Shown piece by piece: positions 8,928 to 18,430 of a stretch of 64,000 bases of DNA. Below the pieces are notes generated by a model. The model was not told the origin of the DNA, made no database searches, and was given only the letters and a program-made list of their open reading frames with translations. Numbering within the stretch: the first letter of the stretch is position 1; every line of letters starts with the position of its first letter. The stretch is taken from NCBI RefSeq assembly GCF_004345565.1, contig NZ_SLWA01000004.1, forward strand, positions 178,459 to 242,458, written 5' to 3'. The DNA comes from Flavobacterium circumlabens (GTDB lineage: Bacteria; Bacteroidota; Bacteroidia; Flavobacteriales; Flavobacteriaceae). Both the position numbers and the translations under genes were made by a program.

Positions 8928-10109
8928 TTAATCCGATCCCGAAGCGTCGGGACGGGATGATTTATAAGTAAGTCCGTAAACTAGTAATGCTAATAGGGCC
9001 AGAATTGCACAGCCAATTGTAACAGCATGCCATCCGCCTAACTTCCATAGTAATAATCCGTAGGCAGATCCTGCCGCAGTTCCTAAAAAGCTAAACGACA
9101 TAAATACAGTATTAAGCCTGTTTCTGGCTTCCGGTAAAAGCGAATATACTCTGGTTTGGTTGGAGATATGCACCCCCTGAATTCCGATGTCGATAAAAAC
9201 AATACCGATAATTATTCCGATTACATTTTCGATTGAAAAGTAAAAAACGATAAAACTAATTAACATCAATAAACAGCCGTAACCAACCGCAACCCTTGGA
9301 TTTCCTTTATCGCCCATTCTGCCCACCAACGGCGCTGCCAAAGCTCCTGAAGCGCCTACAATTCCAAAAAGGCCAATAGTAGCACTATTGAAATTAAAAG
9401 ACTGTCCGGAAAGCAGCAAAACCATCGTCGTCCAGAAAGCACCAAACTGTGCAAAACAAAAAACATTTATTAATGTAGCTTCACGCAGAACAGGCTGGGT
9501 TTTAATCAATGTAAAAAGTGATTTTATCAACTGACCGTAGGAACCCTGAAATTGAGGTTTATTGACCGGGAATTTTTTCTGAATAGCAAAAAATATCAAA
9601 AGACAGATTCCGGCAGCGATCCAAAACATAGATCTCCATCCAAAAAGCTGACCGATAAATCCGCTTAGCGTTCTGGAAAGTAAAATTCCCACCAGCAAAC
9701 CACTCATAATCGTTCCTACTACTTTCCCACGTTGTTCCGGCGCTGTTAATGAAGCTGCCAGAGGTAAAATAAGCTGAGGCACTATCGAAGTAATTCCTAA
9801 AAGCAATGAGGCAATTTGTAGTATAAAAAAACTTTTGGCCGTAGCGGCGATAATTAAAGCAATTACCGAGGCAAAAGTGGTCATCAGAATTTGTTTTTTA
9901 CGCTCGATTTTGTCTCCAAGCGGTACCATAAAAAACAAACCAATTGCGTAACCTGCCTGAGTAAGATAAGTTATCGTTCCGGCATTGGCTTCCGGAATTT
10001 TAAATTCGTTGGCAATTAAAACAATTAGGGGTTGGCAGTAATACAGATTTGCAACTATAAGTCCAGTGCAGGCTGCCATAAATAAGACATTCGTTTTGGA
10101 TAGATTCAT
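8928..10109 (-). CDS. Major facilitator superfamily transporter
   Basis: A 393-aa carrier with about 12 hydrophobic helices. Motif A-like PLGDKIERKK lies between helices 2 and 3 and GRMGDKGNPR in the second half, which is typical of MFS drug or metabolite exporters. Substrate is not assignable. The last ten or so residues (SSRPDASGSD) are encoded by a TCCCGA-N4-TCGGGA palindrome that also occurs between gltB and gltD, so the extreme C-terminus seems to have been rewritten by a dispersed repeat. It lies 113 bp downstream of the cupin gene on the same strand. Confidence 0.87.
   Translation of the reverse strand: MNLSKTNVLFMAACTGLIVANLYYCQPLIVLIANEFKIPEANAGTITYLTQAGYAIGLFFMVPLGDKIERKKQILMTTFASVIALIIAATAKSFFILQIASLLLGITSIVPQLILPLAASLTAPEQRGKVVGTIMSGLLVGILLSRTLSGFIGQLFGWRSMFWIAAGICLLIFFAIQKKFPVNKPQFQGSYGQLIKSLFTLIKTQPVLREATLINVFCFAQFGAFWTTMVLLLSGQSFNFNSATIGLFGIVGASGALAAPLVGRMGDKGNPRVAVGYGCLLMLISFIVFYFSIENVIGIIIGIVFIDIGIQGVHISNQTRVYSLLPEARNRLNTVFMSFSFLGTAAGSAYGLLLWKLGGWHAVTIGCAILALLALLVYGLTYKSSRPDASGSD
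8937..8952. repeat. TCCCGA-N4-TCGGGA palindrome inside a gene end
   Basis: Six-base arms around AGCG overlap the last codons of the MFS gene. The same arm pair occurs at 40146-40161. On RNA it would form a GC-rich hairpin just before the stop codon. Confidence 0.7.
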
Positions 10110-10222
10110 TTTACAAAAATACTATTCTAATTGTAACCTAAACTTAAAAAAAAGTATAATTTTTCCTGAAGTTATGGTCAAAACAGTTGTTTATTTTATA
10201 TATTCTATTGCCATTCAAAACT

Positions 10223-10573
10223 TTACAGTTTCAAAAAATCTTCACGCATCGGACTGAAAACATCTGTCAAAGTACCGCTTTCCAGACATAACACACCGTG
10301 AATCGCATGGGGCGGAATATAAAAACTGTCTCCTTCTTTTAAAGTCTCTGTCATTCCACTGATCGTAACATCAAATTTGCCACTCGAAATATAAGTGACC
10401 TGCGTATGATAATGCTCGTGCAAAACACCAATCGCCCCTTTTTCAAAATGAACATTTACCAGCATGGCCTGATCATTATAAGCCAGAATTTTTCGTTTAA
10501 TGCCTTCTCCAACCACTTCCCACTCTATTTCATCCCCTTTTATAAATTCCTTACTTGTCCCTGAACTTTGCAT
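10223..10573 (-). CDS. Single-domain cupin, KdgF-like
   Basis: A 116-aa cupin with the metal-binding HEHYH cluster (His52, His54), a Gln at 58 and a later His92 in IPPHAIHG. The His-x-His...Gln...His order resembles KdgF, which opens unsaturated uronates from pectin or alginate breakdown, but no polysaccharide-degradation genes surround it, so that function is only a possibility. It is the last gene of the minus-strand run, 11 bp after the FMN reductase gene. Confidence 0.8.
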   Translation of the reverse strand: MQSSGTSKEFIKGDEIEWEVVGEGIKRKILAYNDQAMLVNVHFEKGAIGVLHEHYHTQVTYISSGKFDVTISGMTETLKEGDSFYIPPHAIHGVLCLESGTLTDVFSPMREDFLKL

Positions 10574-10584
10574 ATTCTTTTATT

Positions 10585-11130
10585 TTAATTTAACTCCTCG
10601 ATTTCCTCTTCAAAATTCCGAATGAATGCTACAAGATTATGCAGTGTTTTTTCATCCGTAATCGTTCCGTCAGTCCCTAATTTTCCTCTTATGCCTTGTA
10701 TCAAAAGCTGTGTTTGATCCGTGAATCCGGCTTCAATAGTTGTCATAATTAGTCCTAATTGTTCGTGTCCTTTTTCTCCCGATGCCGAAGCGGTAATCAA
10801 ACCCACTTTTTTACTGGAAAAAACCGTTGTTGAAACACACCATTCCAACGCATTTTTCAGGCTTCCCGGTAAACTGAAAACATATTCGGGCGTGCAGATT
10901 ACTACTCCGGCTGCCGCATCAATTTTATTTCTAAACTGAGTGACTGCCTCAGGTGGATTTTCAGTATCTAAATCAGGATTAAAATGAGGTATATTTTCCA
11001 AATCTTCGAATATCTCAACTTCAAACTCCTTATTTATGTTTTTAGAAATGAATTCCAGAATTTTAAAATTACTGGAATTCATTCTTGTACTTCCTGAAAT
11101 AGCCAGTATCTTTTTCTTTTGATTTGTCAT
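10585..11130 (-). CDS. NAD(P)H-dependent FMN reductase
   Basis: A 181-aa flavodoxin-fold oxidoreductase. ISGSTRMNSSN near the start is the FMN phosphate loop and TPEYVFSLPGSLKNALEW is the family's second flavin-contact segment. Members reduce FMN, quinones or azo and chromate compounds with NAD(P)H in the cytoplasm. The gene is 6 bp from the racemase-family gene and 11 bp from the cupin gene, so co-transcription is very likely. Confidence 0.88.
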   Translation of the reverse strand: MTNQKKKILAISGSTRMNSSNFKILEFISKNINKEFEVEIFEDLENIPHFNPDLDTENPPEAVTQFRNKIDAAAGVVICTPEYVFSLPGSLKNALEWCVSTTVFSSKKVGLITASASGEKGHEQLGLIMTTIEAGFTDQTQLLIQGIRGKLGTDGTITDEKTLHNLVAFIRNFEEEIEELN

Positions 11131-11136
11131 TGTGAT

Positions 11137-11835
11137 TTATTCTGCTGAAACAGCAAAATGTACTGCTGCTTCTGAATGAATTTTGGTGGTATCAAAAACC
11201 GGAACCGACACATCTTCCTGACTTATTAGCAACGGAATTTCGGTACAGCCCAAAATAATTCCTTCAGCGCCATTCTCAATTAGTTTTTCAATAATAGAAA
11301 GATAAGCTCTTTTGGTTTGTTCTTTTATGATTCCGCGTCCTAATTCTTCCTTTAAGGTCTGTTGAATAAAATCTCTTTCGTCCTGAAGAAAAGGAACAAT
11401 GGCTTCTATATTATTTTCTGCGAGTTTTTTAAAGTAAAAGTCCATTTCCATCGTGAATTTTGTACCCAATAAACCCACCTTTTTTAAACCTTGTTTATTA
11501 ATTGCGTTCGCCGTAGCTGTTGCCACGTGAATAATAGGCAGGTTAATTTCCTGTTCCAGCTGGTCCGAAACCGCATGGGCCGTATTAGCACATAAGACGA
11601 TTGCATCAGCACCACTTTTTTCCAGACTTTTGCAGGCGTTTAAAAGTAATTCGAAAGTCGCCTCCCAGTTTCCATTGGTATTATTTCTTTGAAAGTCATC
11701 AAAATTCAAAGAATAAATAATGCATTCTGCAAAATTAAGCCCTCCTAATTTTTCGTTGATTCCTTCATTTATAAATCGATAATAATCAATTGTCGAAACC
11801 CAGCTGATTCCACCAACAAGTCCTAGTTTTTTCAT
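11137..11835 (-). CDS. Aspartate/glutamate racemase family protein
   Basis: A 232-aa cofactor-independent racemase-fold enzyme. The two catalytic cysteines are in LCANTAH (Cys82) and LGCTEI (Cys197). The N-terminus KKLGLVGGISW and overall length match the YgeA/aspartate-racemase branch rather than MurI. It would interconvert an L and D amino acid, possibly with broad specificity. It begins 22 bp after the upstream membrane-protein gene. Confidence 0.88.
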   Translation of the reverse strand: MKKLGLVGGISWVSTIDYYRFINEGINEKLGGLNFAECIIYSLNFDDFQRNNTNGNWEATFELLLNACKSLEKSGADAIVLCANTAHAVSDQLEQEINLPIIHVATATANAINKQGLKKVGLLGTKFTMEMDFYFKKLAENNIEAIVPFLQDERDFIQQTLKEELGRGIIKEQTKRAYLSIIEKLIENGAEGIILGCTEIPLLISQEDVSVPVFDTTKIHSEAAVHFAVSAE

Positions 11836-11857
11836 ATTTCTGTTCTCCGTTACGAGT

Positions 11858-12448
11858 TTATTTTACATTATTCCGGATTGCTTTCTGACCGCTTACTATC
11901 ATTTTTACACCATAGCCAATAGTTGAAACGGCACAGCAAATACTAATGATTGCATTGGCAAAATTTACAGTTGTTATTTTTTGAATTATCACATAAAGCC
12001 CTATTATTGCAACTGTCGAAGTCCAGATTCCCATGTAATAATCGAACTTCCTTTTGAATAACTTCCCTAAAGGAAAAAAGTGCAGCCCCACAATTAAAGC
12101 AAAAAACGGAATAAATAATTCATTGTGATTGATATTCACTAATATATTTTTTGCTAAAAAGATTCCTAGTCCTTCTAAACCAAAAATCCACAGAAAACGT
12201 TTGTCTTTTTGCTCTTCTTCCTGCGTTTGGGTTTCGATAGCATCCGGTACTGTTTTTTGAAATTTTGTAAAACGGACGTAAAAAAACAAAAAGACTAAAA
12301 TTACCAGACCAATTAATACTCCAACAATCCTGTTGTCTTTATTTTCTAAATAATACTCGGCAATTAAAGTCCATATTACTGTATTTATAATCATAAAAAA
12401 CAATCCTCCAATTGCTTTTTCCACCTCTTTTTTTACGTTTAGTTCCAT
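11858..12448 (-). CDS. Integral membrane protein of unknown function
   Basis: A 196-aa protein not recognised. Hydrophobic spans are visible at about 15-30, 42-58, 90-105, 115-127, 140-155 and 165-182, with a charged stretch (about 62-85) rich in Lys, Gln and Glu after the second span. It sits inside the seven-gene minus-strand run with 22-bp gaps on both sides, so it is probably expressed with the racemase-family and sugar-isomerase-like genes. No motif suggests an activity. Confidence 0.7.
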   Translation of the reverse strand: MELNVKKEVEKAIGGLFFMIINTVIWTLIAEYYLENKDNRIVGVLIGLVILVFLFFYVRFTKFQKTVPDAIETQTQEEEQKDKRFLWIFGLEGLGIFLAKNILVNINHNELFIPFFALIVGLHFFPLGKLFKRKFDYYMGIWTSTVAIIGLYVIIQKITTVNFANAIISICCAVSTIGYGVKMIVSGQKAIRNNVK

Positions 12449-12470
12449 TAAATTTGATACTTAAATTTGA

Positions 12471-13349
12471 TTATTTACGGATTAGGTTATTCGAAATGAA
12501 AACGCAGCTTGTTTTTATGGAATCAAAGGAATTAATAGCAAAATTGTTCTCCTGTTCTACAAAAAAGTGTTCCATTCCGGCAAGTTTTGCTTCCTTAAAA
12601 ATGGATTTAAAATCGATTGATCCGGAACCCACTTCCGCATTCAGGGCCGGTTTAAGTTTATCCATGTCTTTTACATGCCACAATTTAAAACGCCCTGGAT
12701 TTTCTTTGAATATGTGCAACGGATCTTTCCCGGCACGCACGACCCAATATAAATCCATTTCAAAATACACCAGATCCTTATCGGTTTCCTTCAATAAAAT
12801 TTCGTAGCCTGTAACTCCGTTATGATCTTCAAATTCAAAATCATGATTATGATACGCTAATTTCAAACCTGCATCCTGACACATTTTCCCGGCTTCGTTT
12901 AAGCGACCGGCAATTTTTTTGTAATCTTCGCTGTTTTTTCTAAAAGGCGGATCTATCCATGGAATGGTGAGATATTCACTTTTTAAAATTCTTGCAGCAG
13001 CAATTGCGGCTTTAAGTTCAGCTGTGTCTCCATCAGACAGAAAAGAGCCTATCCCATAATGCCCACTTACTGCTTTTAAGTGGTTTGTGTCCAGTATTTT
13101 TTTCAACTCAGCCGGTGACAATCCCCAAAACTGATCCTTAATCGAAAAACCGTACGTCTCCACAGTTGTAAATCCGGCTGAAGACACTTTCTCTAATGTC
13201 GCTTTTATATCTTTCGGAATTTCTTCACGCAAAGTATACAATTGCAGACCAATTTCTTTTTTGTTCATAGTAAAAGCGAATGACGGCACAGCCAAAACCG
13301 CCGCAGTAGCCAGGCTGCTCTTGATTATAAAAGTACGTCTGGAAGTCAT
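12471..13349 (-). CDS. Tat-exported sugar phosphate isomerase/epimerase-like protein
   Basis: A 292-aa TIM-barrel protein of the xylose-isomerase-like (AP endonuclease 2) superfamily. The N-terminus SRRTFIIKSSLATAAVLAVP is a twin-arginine export signal, so it should act in the periplasm already folded. GLQLYTLREEIPKD, YHNHDFEF and WHVKDMD are core motifs with His and Asp/Glu metal ligands. In Bacteroidota such Tat-exported proteins are common, and some belong to pathways that remodel sugars or inositols. Substrate unknown. Confidence 0.88.
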   Translation of the reverse strand: MTSRRTFIIKSSLATAAVLAVPSFAFTMNKKEIGLQLYTLREEIPKDIKATLEKVSSAGFTTVETYGFSIKDQFWGLSPAELKKILDTNHLKAVSGHYGIGSFLSDGDTAELKAAIAAARILKSEYLTIPWIDPPFRKNSEDYKKIAGRLNEAGKMCQDAGLKLAYHNHDFEFEDHNGVTGYEILLKETDKDLVYFEMDLYWVVRAGKDPLHIFKENPGRFKLWHVKDMDKLKPALNAEVGSGSIDFKSIFKEAKLAGMEHFFVEQENNFAINSFDSIKTSCVFISNNLIRK

Positions 13350-13385
13350 TTGTTGTTTTTCTACATTAATAAAGTAAAACTAACT

Positions 13386-13850
13386 TTATTTATTAGATTT
13401 TGAATCATCGAAATTATCAAAATAGGTAAAATCTTTCGTTATTTTTCCGTTCTCGATGGTGAAAATGGTACAAATTGGCAGCTTAAATTTCGAACCGTCC
13501 GCAGCTGTTCCGGTTGATACAAATTCGACAATGATGTGTTTCTCATCTGAAGGATAGATATTAATAATTTCATCATGCAGGTCCGGAAAAACATCCTGAA
13601 GCGAGACGTATTTATCTATCGTTTGTTTACGGGTCTGTGTAATCATTTCTTTTCCGAATGAAGGATCTTTAAAATCCGATATTGGAGCATACATCTCTGC
13701 CAGTTCTTTCCATTGGTGTTTATTGAAATACTCAAAATATTGTTTTACTATTTTTTCTTTTTCTGTTGGATCTAAATTTGGCGGTTTTACCTCATTATTG
13801 CAGGAAACAACTAATACCGCTGCGATTAATACTAAAAATATTTTTTTCAT
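13386..13850 (-). CDS. SnoaL/NTF2-like lipoprotein
   Basis: A 154-aa lipoprotein with signal MKKIFLVLIAAVLVVSC (Cys17). The mature part looks like an NTF2/SnoaL-type cone: a helix with KQYFEYFNKHQWKELAEMY, a strand around DFKDPSF and a final sheet with CTIFTIENGKITKDFTYFD. Such folds bind small ligands or act as esterases or cyclases. No catalytic residue can be named. It precedes the Tat-exported isomerase-like gene by 36 bp, so both products may work in the envelope. Confidence 0.8.
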   Translation of the reverse strand: MKKIFLVLIAAVLVVSCNNEVKPPNLDPTEKEKIVKQYFEYFNKHQWKELAEMYAPISDFKDPSFGKEMITQTRKQTIDKYVSLQDVFPDLHDEIINIYPSDEKHIIVEFVSTGTAADGSKFKLPICTIFTIENGKITKDFTYFDNFDDSKSNK

Positions 13851-13926
13851 AATTTCAGGATTTAGAGAATTTTATATCTTATCCCTAAATTAAATAAAAA
13901 AAGAAATCATTTTACAGAAGATTTTT

Positions 13927-14289
13927 TTATTTGGCACTAATTGCATTAGTTCCTTTTAATAAGCTGGCATCAATTTGCTGCGGTGGAAAATTTTGCTTTT
14001 CATTTCTCAGGTAGGTCACTTTTCCTTCGTTATTTACATATACATACAGGTATTCCCAGTTGTTTGAAGCATGCATTGGAGATCCGTTCGTATTATCTGC
14101 TTTTTTATAGACCTGATCGGCATAAATAAGTATTTCTCCATCAGCATTCTGTAATGTCCGAACAGGAGGCCCTAAAGTCTTAATGAAAATTTGTTTTGTC
14201 TTTCCGACCCAGCTATCCATGGATTTTTTAGTACTTGTACATGCTGCGTTAATCAACAACATAACAATCAATATGTAGTGCTTTTTCAT
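13927..14289 (-). CDS. Small lipoprotein, SmpA/OmlA-like pattern
   Basis: A 120-aa lipoprotein with signal MKKHYILIVMLLINAAC (Cys17). The mature part starts with SMDSWVGKTKQIFIKTLGPP, a Trp-Val-Gly...Gly-Pro-Pro pattern seen in small outer-membrane lipoproteins of SmpA/OmlA style, then a strand pair with ILIYADQVY and LYVYVNNEGKVTYL. Function unknown. It is the first gene of the minus-strand run and lies divergent from trmD across 251 bp of AT-rich DNA. Confidence 0.7.
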   Translation of the reverse strand: MKKHYILIVMLLINAACTSTKKSMDSWVGKTKQIFIKTLGPPVRTLQNADGEILIYADQVYKKADNTNGSPMHASNNWEYLYVYVNNEGKVTYLRNEKQNFPPQQIDASLLKGTNAISAK

Positions 14290-14540
14290 GAGGATTCTGA
14301 TTTGTTAGTGGTCTGATAATTTTCTTACGTAAAAGTAAGTTTTTTTACCGAACAAAAAGCACAACACAATGTTTATCAGTATGTTATTTTTTTTTATTTA
14401 AAAAACAATTCTCACAAAATAAATACTTTCTGTTACATCCCAAAACGAATATTTATTGCATTATTTACTCAATCATTAAATCTTTAAAATTCCCAATATT
14501 TACTTTGTATCTTTGCCGCTTACATTATTGAAGAGAAAAA

Positions 14541-15224
14541 ATGCGAATTGACATCATAACGATTTTGCCGGAATTATTAAGAAGCCCCTTTGAGGCTTCG
14601 ATTATGAAACGTGCTATTGACAAAGGCTTAGTAGAAGTTCATTTTCATAATTTAAGGGATTACACGACCAACAAACAAAAAAGTGTCGACGATTATCCGT
14701 TTGGCGGTGGCGCCGGAATGGTAATGACCGTACAGCCAATCGATGCGTGTATTACACATTTAAAAAGTGAGCGCGAGTACGACGAAATCATTTATATGTC
14801 ACCTGACGGAGAAACGCTGAATCAGAAAATGGCCAACACCATGTCGATGTATGAAAATATCATCATTTTATGCGGTCACTATAAAGGTGTGGACCAAAGA
14901 GTCCGGGATCATTTTATTACCAAAGAAATCTCGATTGGAGATTATGTTTTATCCGGCGGCGAATTAGGTGCTTTGGTTTTATCAGATGCACTAATCCGAT
15001 TAATTCCGGGTGTTCTAAGCGATGAAACCTCAGCATTGACGGATAGTTTTCAGGATAATTTACTTTCAGGACCTATATACACAAGACCCGCAGACTATAA
15101 AGGATGGAAAGTTCCTGAAGTTTTAACCAGCGGCCACTTTGCCAAAATTGATAAATGGCGCGAGGATATGGCGTACGAACATACAAAGAACAGACGTCCG
15201 GATTTGCTTGAAGGACAGGAGTAG
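14541..15224 (+). CDS. trmD: tRNA (guanine-37 N1)-methyltransferase TrmD
   Basis: SPOUT methyltransferase that makes m1G37 in tRNAs and prevents +1 frameshifting; homodimer, cytoplasmic. At 227 aa it is normal length. The N-terminus [12 protein letters not shown], the PFGGGAGMV loop, the trefoil-knot segment [16 protein letters not shown] and the C-terminal [10 protein letters not shown] are all present. It is followed by rplS, the usual partner, but with a 219-bp gap holding a CAGTYN repeat and a separate promoter-like TACATTTG box, so the two may be uncoupled here. TATCTTTG at 14508-14515 is a plausible -7 box for trmD. Confidence 0.97.
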   Translation: MRIDIITILPELLRSPFEASIMKRAIDKGLVEVHFHNLRDYTTNKQKSVDDYPFGGGAGMVMTVQPIDACITHLKSEREYDEIIYMSPDGETLNQKMANTMSMYENIIILCGHYKGVDQRVRDHFITKEISIGDYVLSGGELGALVLSDALIRLIPGVLSDETSALTDSFQDNLLSGPIYTRPADYKGWKVPEVLTSGHFAKIDKWREDMAYEHTKNRRPDLLEGQE

Positions 15225-15290
15225 TTTTCAGTCGCAGTTCGCAGTGTAGAAACGTAAAAACTGAGACTGAGACTGAGAACTGAGAACTGC
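15225..15290. repeat. CAGTYN hexamer-type intergenic repeat, copy 3
   Basis: It starts on the base after the trmD stop. The left part reads CAGTCGCAGTTCGCAGT and the right part ACTGAGACTGAGACTGAG, the same layout as the copies at 31-142 and 5224-5347. It separates trmD from rplS. Confidence 0.7.
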
Positions 15291-15361
15291 GCCTTAACAT
15301 CCCTTTTATCAACAACTTAAAATAATTTATAATTTACAATTTATAATTCATAATTATTTTC

Positions 15362-15443
15362 TACATTTGCACCCGAATTAGACTAACCTCTGGCGAGATC
15401 CGTGAATGTTGCTCTATTATAAAAAACCATAATTAAAGATATC
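15362..15443 (+). promoter_or_regulatory. rplS promoter box and possible L19 mRNA leader
   Basis: TACATTTG (15362-15369) matches the Bacteroidota -7 box, with an imperfect TTA upstream. The roughly 70 nt that follow, up to the rplS ATG, are notably less AT-rich (ACCTCTGGCGAGATCCGTG) than other leaders here. An L19 ribosomal-protein leader has been proposed for Flavobacteria; this segment sits where it should be. That match is from memory and the fold was not confirmed by reading. Confidence 0.4.
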
Positions 15444-15794
15444 ATGGCAGATTTAATGAAATTCGTTCAAACCGAATTAGTTGAGAAAAAAGATTTCCCT
15501 GTTTTTGGAGCTGGAGACACTATCACAGTTTACTACGAAATTAAAGAGGGTGAAAAAACAAGAACTCAGTTTTTTAAAGGAGTTGTTATTCAAAGAAGAG
15601 GTTCTGGTAACACAGAAACTTTTACTATTCGTAAAATGTCTGGTGCTATCGGAGTTGAGCGTATCTTCCCGGTAAACTTACCAGCTTTACAGAAAATTGA
15701 AATCAACAAAAAAGGAGCTGTTCGTAGAGCTAGAATTTTCTACTTCAGAGAACTTACTGGTAAAAAAGCTAAGATTAAAGATAAAAGAAGATAA
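15444..15794 (+). CDS. rplS: 50S ribosomal protein L19
   Basis: A 116-aa ribosomal protein at the 30S-50S interface. The hallmark FKGVVIQRRGSGNTETFTIRK and the GVERIFPVNLP segment are present, with the basic C-terminus RARIFYFRELTGKKAKIKDKRR. It lies downstream of trmD as in many bacteria and ends at its own strong terminator. Expression may be controlled by the preceding leader. Confidence 0.98.
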   Translation: MADLMKFVQTELVEKKDFPVFGAGDTITVYYEIKEGEKTRTQFFKGVVIQRRGSGNTETFTIRKMSGAIGVERIFPVNLPALQKIEINKKGAVRRARIFYFRELTGKKAKIKDKRR

Positions 15795-15814
15795 TCATTT
15801 ATCTCTTTGTTATA

Positions 15815-15852
15815 AAAAACTCGTTTCAGATAATTTGAAACGAGTTTTTTTT
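15815..15852 (+). terminator. rplS terminator
   Basis: The arms ACTCGTTTCA and TGAAACGAGT flank a 7-nt loop and are followed by nine or more T residues. Confidence 0.93.
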
Positions 15853-16048
15853 TATGCCTGTTTTTTAAAATATTAAAACTGTAATTTTTTAATATCAAAA
15901 TCACCGATTTGATAATTAAACGGGTCCGAAATAACAATCTGATAATTTCGGTATTTCTCGGCAAAACTACACCGTTTTCGGACTGATTTTATTATATTTG
16001 CTCCGCTCATTCTGAGCCGACTATACCTTTTACATCGCCATTCCCTGA

Positions 16049-18298
<2,250 letters not shown>

Positions 18299-18325
18299 TA
18301 CAATTACATATACTATCCATATCTA

Positions 18326-18356
18326 AAAGGCAGCCTTAATCGGTTGCCTTTTTTCT
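18326..18356 (+). terminator. icd terminator
   Basis: An AAGGCAGCC arm and a GGTTGCCTT arm, with one G-U pair, close a TTAATC loop and are followed by six T residues. Confidence 0.85.
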
Positions 18357-18430
18357 TAACTAATGTTTAACAATCGTTCCGAGGTAATATTTCGTAAGAA
18401 TTCCTAACTATGTAATTCAAAACCAATACA

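Noticed and set aside
11137..11835. Glutamate racemase MurI
   Set aside because: The N-terminus and the LCANTAH / LGCTEI spacing match the aspartate racemase/YgeA branch better.
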